A DNA stretch of 13,562 bases from contig CAZEDU010000134.1 of the NCBI GenBank assembly GCA_964511185.1, forward strand, positions 1 to 13,562, given 5' to 3'. Shown piece by piece: positions 1-5,630 of the stretch. A program made the position numbers and the translations under genes. The notes under the pieces are model-generated. The model was not told the DNA's origin and did not search any database. It worked only from the letters and a program-made list of their open reading frames with translations. Source of the stretch: CAZEDU01 sp964511185. GTDB lineage: Bacteria; Myxococcota; Myxococcia; Myxococcales; Myxococcaceae. The stretch's first letter is position 1; each line of letters opens with the position of its first letter.

Positions 1-94
1 GGATGTTCTGCTCGAGGATGAGCTCGGGGTCTTCGATGGAGCTCACGAAGAAGCCGATGAAGCTGCGCATCGCCCGCCGGAACCGATTCCACAT
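1..94 (-). CDS. pspA: PspA/IM30 family protein, N-terminal 31 codons only
   Basis: Partial gene; the rest lies left of the window. From the ATG at 94 the product begins MWNRFRRAMRSFIGFF and continues VSSIEDPELILEQNI. An amphipathic start helix followed by 'EDPE-ILEQ-I' is the typical opening of PspA/IM30 (phage-shock/Vipp1) proteins, which bind stressed inner membrane and form coiled-coil helical assemblies. The region before the ATG reads GGGGAAAGACCT, a moderate ribosome-binding site. The ABC permease gene ends 70 bases upstream on the same strand, so pspA may be read through from it or use its own promoter (see 135-161). The family call rests on only 31 residues, but the pattern is distinctive. 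The symbol is by family; a paralogue is possible. Confidence 0.8.
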   Translation of the reverse strand, partial: MWNRFRRAMRSFIGFFVSSIEDPELILEQNI

Positions 95-134
95 AGGTCT
101 TTCCCCTAAAAAGAAGACGTCGCGTCTGGACCTT

Positions 135-161
135 ACACGATCGAGCGGGGGACTTTGTTCC
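135..161 (-). promoter_or_regulatory. Possible ECF-sigma promoter upstream of pspA
   Basis: On the minus strand the gap between the permease and pspA contains GGAAC (157-161), then 17 bases, then CGTGT (135-139). GGAAC-N16/17-CGT is the general shape of ECF (group 4) sigma promoters that answer envelope stress. Transcription would start near 126-128 and leave a leader of about 32 bases before the pspA ATG, which is a sensible distance. The -35 box partly overlaps the end region of the permease gene's intergenic space. Such short motifs can occur by chance, so this is tentative. Confidence 0.28.
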
Positions 162-164
162 TCT

Positions 165-1355
165 TCAGCGGCCGACCAGCCCGTTGAGCCTCAGCCGTTC
201 GCTGCGGAACGACAGCGAGGCGACCCAGACCGCGACCACCGCGCAGACGAGCACCGAGGCCAACGCGATGGCGCCGTGCAGCGGCTGGACGGCGCCGAGC
301 AGCGTCCCCTTCACCAGCAGCGCGATGTTGAGGAAGGGGATGGCCGCGGTCCAGGCGGTGAGCTCGATGCCGGGCATCATGCTGATCAGCCCCGGCGCCA
401 CGCCGGCCAACACCAGCGGCGTCAGCAGCGACTGCCCTTCCTTGAAAGACTTGGCGAGCGAGGCGAGGGCGAGCGACAACCCGCTGACGAGAAAGGCCGT
501 CGGCACGAGGAAGAGGGCCATGATTCCGACCTGGCCGGCGGACAGCCGCATCGTCGCGCTCACCCCGTCCGCCACGGTGAGCCCGGCCCGCAAGGTGACG
601 CCCATCGCGATCAAGTTGGCCAGGGCCGCGGCGATCGCCAGCGTGGTCACCATCAGGTACTTCGCGGCCATGAGCTGCATCGGCCGGACCGGCGCGACGA
701 GCATCGTCTCCCAGGTGCCGCGCTCGCGCTCGCCCGCGGTGGCGTCGATCGCCGGGTAGAGCGCCCCCATAAAGAGCATCATCACCAGGATCAGCGGGAG
801 CAGCCGGGACGCGATGAGCGGCCCCAAGTCCTTCTGGAAGTCGACGTCGTGCTCATCGATGACGAGCGGCTGCGCGAAGGAAGGCGGCAGGCTGGCCTGC
901 GCGAGACGCTCGACCAGCACCGCCCGGCCCTGCGCCTCGAGCGCCTTCTTGAGGCGGGAGAGCGCTTCGACCGAGCGGTCGTGGCGCTTGGTGTAGAGGA
1001 CGGTGACGACCGCCTGCGCGTTCGAGCGCAGCGCCGCGTCGGCGCCTTCGGGCGCGTCGACGATGGCCCAGAGCTGCTTGGCCTCGAGCGCCTTCTCGCC
1101 CTCGGCGCGCGACATCTCGACCAAGGTCGTGCGCGCGGGCGGCGTGCCCAAAAGCCGACGCACCTGCGCGGAGGTGACCGCGACGGTGAGCGTCTCGCGC
1201 GCGAGCCGCTCCTTGCCGAGCACCATCATCCCGCCGATCAACGTCATCAACACCGGGTAGAGGAACACCGGCACGACGATCATCACCACCAGGGCGCGGC
1301 GGTCGCGCAGCCCGTCGAGCAGCTCCTTCTTGAACAGGACCCAGAGCGTCGACAT
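165..1355 (-). CDS. ABC-2 type permease, NatB-like
   Basis: Inner-membrane subunit of an ABC exporter, 396 residues. The N-terminus (FKKELLDGLRDRRAL, 8-22) precedes a first membrane helix at about 22-44. A soluble extracytoplasmic domain spans about 45-175. Five further hydrophobic segments follow near 178-200, 230-253, 274-298, 309-328 and 362-384. GERERGTWETMLVAPVR at 208-224 is the cytoplasmic coupling motif typical of NatB and related ABC-2 permeases ('GERERGT-E-LL-TP'). The ATG at 1355 comes one base after the stop of the ATPase gene, so the two subunits are surely cotranscribed and probably coupled in translation. NatAB of Bacillus exports Na+, but many relatives have unknown substrates, so the cargo cannot be named here. 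One single-domain permease and one ATPase would assemble as a homodimer pair. Confidence 0.88.
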   Translation of the reverse strand: MSTLWVLFKKELLDGLRDRRALVVMIVVPVFLYPVLMTLIGGMMVLGKERLARETLTVAVTSAQVRRLLGTPPARTTLVEMSRAEGEKALEAKQLWAIVDAPEGADAALRSNAQAVVTVLYTKRHDRSVEALSRLKKALEAQGRAVLVERLAQASLPPSFAQPLVIDEHDVDFQKDLGPLIASRLLPLILVMMLFMGALYPAIDATAGERERGTWETMLVAPVRPMQLMAAKYLMVTTLAIAAALANLIAMGVTLRAGLTVADGVSATMRLSAGQVGIMALFLVPTAFLVSGLSLALASLAKSFKEGQSLLTPLVLAGVAPGLISMMPGIELTAWTAAIPFLNIALLVKGTLLGAVQPLHGAIALASVLVCAVVAVWVASLSFRSERLRLNGLVGR

Positions 1356-1356
1356 G

Positions 1357-2091
1357 TCAGCTCGCTCGCTGGAGCGCGTAGTGGAGGAAGGCGCCGGTCA
1401 GCGTCGGCTCCCCGCTCTGCGCGCGCAGCTCGGACGGCGTGCCCTGCGCGACGAGCTTGCCCTCGCGCAAGAAGCAGAGCCGGTCGCACAAGTACTCGAC
1501 CTCCTCCATGCGGTGGGTGGAGAAGAGCACCGCGCTCCCTTGGGCGCGCGCGCGGCCGACCAGGTCGAGGATCGCCTTGGCCGAGAGCGGGTCGAGCGTC
1601 GCGGTCGGCTCGTCGAGGACGAAGACCAAAGGCGCGTGGATCACCGCCCGCGCGATAGAGACGCGCTGCTTCTGGCCGCTGGAGAGCGTGCCGCAGCGCT
1701 GGTCGAGGAAGGCGGTCAGCTCCAGCTCGCCCGCGAGCGCGTTGATCCGGCGCTTCCTGTCGTCCGCCGTCAGCCCGTACAGCGCCCCGAAGGTGGTGAG
1801 CAGCTCGCGCGGCGTCAGCCGCTCGTAGAGGCCGGTGGAAGCGGTGAGGAACCCCAGCGCGCGGCGGGCCTCGAGCGGCTGCGAGGCGACGTCCACGCCG
1901 GCCACCCGCGCGCGGCCCTCGCTCGGCGACAAGAGCCCCGCCAGCATCCGCAGCGTGGTCGTCTTGCCCGCCCCGTTGGGGCCGAGCAGCCCCACCACCT
2001 CGCCCGCGCGCACCTCGAGCGAGATCCGATCCACCACGCGGCGCGCGCCGAAGTCCTTGCTGAGCTGTTCGAGCTGTATGAGCGCGGCCAC
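1357..2091 (-). CDS. ABC transporter ATP-binding protein, NatA-like
   Basis: ATPase partner of the following permease, 244 residues. Walker A is GPNGAGKT at 37-44, the ABC signature is LSSGQ at 136-140, Walker B is VFVLDE at 156-161, the D-loop region TLDPLS at 165-170 and the switch histidine is H193. Where most ABC proteins have the Q-loop glutamine, the text reads GFLTASTGLYERLT (80-93) without Gln, as I recall for NatA-type ATPases. The reading frame is open far upstream, but ABC homology starts at about AALIQLEQLSKDFG. GTG at 2089-2091 is the only usable start there, with no strong Shine-Dalgarno. The upstream lipoprotein gene ends 38 bases away, so translation may depend on readthrough transcription. 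Family certain, substrate unknown. Confidence 0.88.
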   Translation of the reverse strand: MAALIQLEQLSKDFGARRVVDRISLEVRAGEVVGLLGPNGAGKTTTLRMLAGLLSPSEGRARVAGVDVASQPLEARRALGFLTASTGLYERLTPRELLTTFGALYGLTADDRKRRINALAGELELTAFLDQRCGTLSSGQKQRVSIARAVIHAPLVFVLDEPTATLDPLSAKAILDLVGRARAQGSAVLFSTHRMEEVEYLCDRLCFLREGKLVAQGTPSELRAQSGEPTLTGAFLHYALQRAS

Positions 2092-2129
2092 GAGGTCGAC
2101 CCGCGTTAAACCACATTGGCGTCGGCGGG

Positions 2130-4103
2130 CTACTGCCGAGCGCCGATCGGCAGCCCCAAGGGCGCGGTGCCGTGGGCCACGTCTTCGTACGCGCCCTTCA
2201 GGATCTCGAACTGGGCGACGTAGTCCCCCACCGGGACGCGCATCAGGTACCAAGGCTGCCCACCCTCGCCCGTCCAGCGGAAGAACGCGCGGTCGCTCCG
2301 CCGCAACAGGAGCCCCACCTCCGGCCCGCCCGGCACGGCGTCGGGCACCAGCGCTTGCGCGATCCGCAGCGGCCCCGCGAACGCCACCGTGTCGTAAAGG
2401 AGCTCGGCGGACTTCGGACCTTGCAGCAGATCCACCGTGCCGACGCGTTGGCGGCCGATCGCGTAGGCCGGGTAGGTGCGCGGGTCGAGCTCGAGCTGAA
2501 GCTCGTACTTGCCCTTCGGCACGCGCAGGTCGAAGCGGCCCTGCACGTCGGTCACGACTCGGCGGCGGAACTGGTTCCCGTTCGGCAGCTGCTGCAGGTA
2601 CAGCCAGCCCGAGGCCTTGCCGGCGATGGCGGGCGCGCCGTCGATGAGCAGCCTGCCCTCGAAGTGCTCGGTCTCGATGGCGATGGGCAGGTGCGTGTCC
2701 TGCGTGAGGACCTTGTCGCCGTCGACGACGTACCAGCCGTGGGCGAGCCCCGGCGCGAACGGCTCGTCGAGGTAGAGCGCCAGGTAGTACGCGCCGGGGA
2801 AGAAGCGCAGCGAGAACGACGGCGACTCGAAGGGCACCTGGTAGTACGCGACGAAGGGCGGCTCCGACCCGTCGTACGCATAAGCGTACAGGTTCCACGC
2901 GTAGCCCTGCGACGGAGTGATAGGGACGCCGTCGATGAGAATCGCGCCCTCGACGCGGACGGTGTGGAGCGCGACGTTGATGGCGCCGTCCTTCGTGAGG
3001 TCGAGCGGCGCGGCGAGCTGCTTATTGATCAGCTGCGTCGGCAGCTCGCGGTGCGGCGAGGCGTTGAGCGAGAGGTTGACGCGGTAGAGCCCCTTGGGCA
3101 CGCGCACGCGCGTCCCTCCGGCTTGCCCGCCCTCGTGGTAGGTCCGCGCGGTGGGCTCGAGACCGCCGGCCGGGTAGTACTCGAGCATGAAGTCGGGCCC
3201 GCTCTGCCGGTCGGGGTACGGCGCGCCGTCGAGCAGAAGCTGCGTGTCCAGCGCGCTCGCCGGAATCGCCACGTCGAGCAGCTGGTCCTTGTCGAGCTTC
3301 AGCGAGGCGTTCGCGATGTGCCGCAGCACCTCGGTCTCGCCGCCGAGCGCCTCCTTGGGCACCGAGGCGAGCACCGCGAACGTTCCCTGGAGCAGCGCGA
3401 CCTCGTACTGGCCCGCGGCGCTGGTGGTGGTGACGCCTTGGGCCGACGGAATCCCCACCGCGCCGAGCCGCACGTCGTCCGGCGCCATCGACGGCGTCCA
3501 CGGGCTCGCCCCGAAGGACACGTTGCCCGAGAGCTTGTGGCTCGTCGCCTTCAAGTCGACGACGCGCGGGATGCGCAGGTCGATCGCGCCGCTCTCCAGC
3601 GCGCCCTGGTGGGTGGGGAAGATGCCCGATGGGTGATAACGGAGCGCGGGGTAGTACGCCCGCATCGCGCGCACCGCGTAGCCGCCGTCCGCGTCGGGGG
3701 TGATGGCGGCCTGAGCGCCGAATCCTTGCCCATGCAGCTCGAGGTCGATGCCCTGGACCACCGGCTGGTCGTTGAGGAGCGCGGTGCCCGAGAGCTGGCG
3801 GAGCGCGATGCACAGGCCGAGCGCCTGGTAGCGCGCGGGCAGGCCGGCGTCGTCCGGCGGGGTGAAATCCTCGGGCGCGCAGGGCTCGGCCGCGTAGTCG
3901 TTGGAGAAGACGAGGCCGCCGTCCCAGAGCGGAAAGTCCGGCTCGCCCGCATCGCGCGGGGCGCGCTTGTGGCCGGCGTCGATGAGCTCCTCGAGCGATC
4001 CCGGAGGCGCGGGGACAGGGCAGCCGTTGCAGGCCGCGAACGTCGCGGCGAGCGCGCCGGCGACCCACGTCACGACTGTGCCGCGCGCGCGCTGACGGGC
4101 CAT
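2130..4103 (-). CDS. Predicted lipoprotein with six tandem ~95-residue beta-type repeats, function unknown
   Basis: 657 residues, not recognised as a named family. Residues 1-24 look like a signal sequence (basic start, then VVTWVAGALAATFAA) before C25. The lipobox is TFAAC, with Phe at -3 instead of Leu, so lipidation is likely but not certain. Two short elements alternate. Opening elements of type 'GxxxxDGxP' lie near 104 (LSGTALLNDQPV), 190 (LSGNVSFGASPW), 286 (DTQLLLDGAPYP), 384 (VEGAILIDGVPI), 481 (FEGRLLIDGAPA) and 576. Closing elements of type 'RVPKGxYxxxL' include 331-345, 432-444, 525-537 and 621-632. The spacing of 86-98 residues suggests six copies of a small beta-sandwich, like carboxypeptidase-regulatory or transthyretin-like domains. 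It sits between the deaminase gene (48 bases) and the ABC ATPase gene (38 bases) on the same strand. A role as a cell-surface or periplasmic structural or binding protein is an inference. Confidence 0.8.
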   Translation of the reverse strand: MARQRARGTVVTWVAGALAATFAACNGCPVPAPPGSLEELIDAGHKRAPRDAGEPDFPLWDGGLVFSNDYAAEPCAPEDFTPPDDAGLPARYQALGLCIALRQLSGTALLNDQPVVQGIDLELHGQGFGAQAAITPDADGGYAVRAMRAYYPALRYHPSGIFPTHQGALESGAIDLRIPRVVDLKATSHKLSGNVSFGASPWTPSMAPDDVRLGAVGIPSAQGVTTTSAAGQYEVALLQGTFAVLASVPKEALGGETEVLRHIANASLKLDKDQLLDVAIPASALDTQLLLDGAPYPDRQSGPDFMLEYYPAGGLEPTARTYHEGGQAGGTRVRVPKGLYRVNLSLNASPHRELPTQLINKQLAAPLDLTKDGAINVALHTVRVEGAILIDGVPITPSQGYAWNLYAYAYDGSEPPFVAYYQVPFESPSFSLRFFPGAYYLALYLDEPFAPGLAHGWYVVDGDKVLTQDTHLPIAIETEHFEGRLLIDGAPAIAGKASGWLYLQQLPNGNQFRRRVVTDVQGRFDLRVPKGKYELQLELDPRTYPAYAIGRQRVGTVDLLQGPKSAELLYDTVAFAGPLRIAQALVPDAVPGGPEVGLLLRRSDRAFFRWTGEGGQPWYLMRVPVGDYVAQFEILKGAYEDVAHGTAPLGLPIGARQ

Positions 4104-4120
4104 GGGAGCGGACGATAGGG

Positions 4121-4133
4121 GGCCGCCTCGGCC
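4121..4133. other. Small stem-loop between deaminase and repeat-lipoprotein genes
   Basis: GGCCGcctCGGCC can form a 5-bp stem with a 3-base loop in the 48-base gap between the two minus-strand genes. No run of T follows on the minus strand, so it is a poor intrinsic terminator. It could be a processing or attenuation element, or chance in GC-rich DNA. Confidence 0.2.
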
Positions 4134-4151
4134 ACAAGCAAGGTTGGGGGG

Positions 4152-5480
4152 TTACTCCAAGACGCTCTTTGCCAGCCGGGCACCGTGCTTGATGGCGGTG
4201 GCGGTGACCGCCCCTTCGTCGAGCGTGACGAGCGCGCGGTCGCGCAGGACGAGCTTCCCGTCGATGAACACGTGACGAACGTCGGTCGACCGGCCGGCGT
4301 GGACCAGCTGCGAGATGACGTCGTCGTGCGGCTCCGCGTGCGGCGCGTTCAGGTCGACGACGGCCAGGTCGGCGCGCTTGCCCTCCTCGAGCGAGCCGAT
4401 CTCTTCCTCGAGCCCGAGCGCCTTCGCGCCGTTCAACGTCGCGGCCTCGAGCACCTGCATCGCCGGCATCGCGGTGGGGCCGCCGCGCACTTTGTGGAGC
4501 AGCGACGCAAGCCGCATCTCCAGGAACAGGTCCAGGTTGTTGTTGCAGGGCGCGCCGTCGGCGCCGAGCGACACGACGACGCCGTCTTTCATCAGCTCGG
4601 GGACCTTGGCGATGCCGGAGGCGAGCTTCAAGTTCGAGCTCGGGCAGTGGCAGACGACGGTGTGCGTCTCGCGCAGCAGCCGGTGCTCCTCCGCGGTGAG
4701 CCAGATGCAGTGCGCGAGCGTGACGTGCGGACCGCTGATGCCGACCTGATGGAAGAAGGCGACGTTGTCCAGGCCGGTCTTCTGCCGGACGGCGTCGCAC
4801 TCGGCCTGGTTCTCGCTGGCGTGGCTGTGGATGCGCAGGCCGCGCGCCTTGGCCTCCTGCGCGACCTTCCGCAAGAGCGGCTCGCTGCAGGAGAGCGCGA
4901 AGCGCGGCGCGAACGCGTAGCGCAAGCGGCCACCTTCGGCGCCGTGCCAGCGCTCGGCGAGCGCGATCGACTCGGCGAGCGACGCCTCGGTCGTCTCGCG
5001 CAGACCGGCCGGCAAGCCCTGCCCGCTGTCCATCATCGCCTTGCCGCCGACGAGGCGAAACCCGCAGTCGCGCGCAGACTCGAAGACGCGGTCGTAGTGG
5101 TGCACCGTGCCCATGTCGAGCGCGGCGGTGGCGCCGGAGCGAATCAGCTCGGCGAAGGTCAAGTCGGCCGAGGCGCGCATCGAAGCCGCGTCGTGCGACG
5201 CCTCGAACGGCCAGATGCGCTCGCGCAGCCAGTCGAGCAGCTCGAGCCCGTCGGCGCGGTTGCGGAAGAGCGTCTGGCACGCGTGCAGGTGGCCGTGGAT
5301 GAGGCCGGGAATCACCACCTGGCCCGAAGCGTCGATGACCCGGGTGTTGCCCTTGCGCCGGCCCAGGCCTTTGCCGATGGCGGCGATGCGGCCATCCTGC
5401 AGGAGCACGTCGGCCGCGGGCAGCACGGCCCGCTCGGCGTTCATGGTCACGACCGTGGCGTTCGCGATGAGCCAGTTCAC
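4152..5480 (-). CDS. Amidohydrolase: 5'-deoxyadenosine / MTA / SAH deaminase family
   Basis: 442 residues, full length for the TRZ/ATZ branch of the amidohydrolase superfamily (cytosolic metal-dependent aminohydrolases). The metal site is visible as PGLIHGHLH (H64, H66), H220 in IHSHASE, and D308 in GADGAPCNNN. The proton-shuttling residues would be E223 and H257 (LAHC), by comparison with the known MTA/SAH deaminase. The stretch ADGAPCNNNLDLFLEMRLA (307-325) is typical of deaminases acting on 5'-deoxyadenosine, 5'-methylthioadenosine or S-adenosylhomocysteine, turning the adenine into hypoxanthine. The start is GTG at 5478-5480. The ATG at 5442-5444 would remove the first beta strand (LIANATVVTM), so the GTG is preferred although it lacks a good ribosome-binding site. 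It is probably the first gene of a minus-strand run. A guanine/8-oxoguanine or atrazine-like substrate cannot be excluded. Confidence 0.85.
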   Translation of the reverse strand: MNWLIANATVVTMNAERAVLPAADVLLQDGRIAAIGKGLGRRKGNTRVIDASGQVVIPGLIHGHLHACQTLFRNRADGLELLDWLRERIWPFEASHDAASMRASADLTFAELIRSGATAALDMGTVHHYDRVFESARDCGFRLVGGKAMMDSGQGLPAGLRETTEASLAESIALAERWHGAEGGRLRYAFAPRFALSCSEPLLRKVAQEAKARGLRIHSHASENQAECDAVRQKTGLDNVAFFHQVGISGPHVTLAHCIWLTAEEHRLLRETHTVVCHCPSSNLKLASGIAKVPELMKDGVVVSLGADGAPCNNNLDLFLEMRLASLLHKVRGGPTAMPAMQVLEAATLNGAKALGLEEEIGSLEEGKRADLAVVDLNAPHAEPHDDVISQLVHAGRSTDVRHVFIDGKLVLRDRALVTLDEGAVTATAIKHGARLAKSVLE

Positions 5481-5630
5481 TGGATGAGGGCGTGACTTAG
5501 CACGGGCGAGCGCACGACTTGCCAGAAACGAGCGCTCAGGGCCCAGTCCACGCCGCCCATCGATGCCAGCTTCCGGGCCAGCCTCCGGGCGCGTGGACGT
5601 TCCGGGCGCCCCTTGTTAAGCCGCACGCCC
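5481..5630. promoter_or_regulatory. Divergent intergenic region with three TCCGGGC repeats
   Basis: This 150-base gap separates the minus-strand deaminase from the plus-strand lipase operon and must hold both promoters, or at least leaders. The octamer (T/C)TCCGGGC occurs three times in one orientation, at 5571-5578, 5583-5590 and 5600-5607, shortly before the lipase start. A loose TTGTTAAG at 5613-5620 could serve as a -10 box, leaving almost no leader. No convincing sigma70 pair is visible. An operator role for the repeats is only a suggestion. Confidence 0.3.

Noticed and set aside
3..1658. Open frame of 551 codons on plus across pspA, the permease and part of the ATPase gene
   Set aside because: It runs across three well-supported minus-strand genes and has no recognisable domain.
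2172..4118. Open frame of 648 codons on plus, opposite the repeat lipoprotein
   Set aside because: Low-complexity Arg/Val/Glu-rich translation and no motif. The minus strand has a signal sequence, repeats and operon-like spacing.
4185..5495. Open frame of 436 codons on plus, opposite the deaminase
   Set aside because: The minus-strand product has a full amidohydrolase metal site; the plus frame is a GC-driven shadow.
5510..5524. Sigma54-like -24/-12 sequence (TGGCAAG-N4-GCGC, minus strand) upstream of the deaminase
   Set aside because: The GG-N10-GC spacing fits, but the -12 box lacks the TT of TTGC; too weak in GC-rich DNA to call.
5613..5630. TTG start 18 bases upstream of the chosen lipase ATG
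   Set aside because: It would place six residues, including an Arg and Pro, before a compact lipoprotein signal and has no ribosome-binding site; ATG 5631 gives a textbook LGAC signal.
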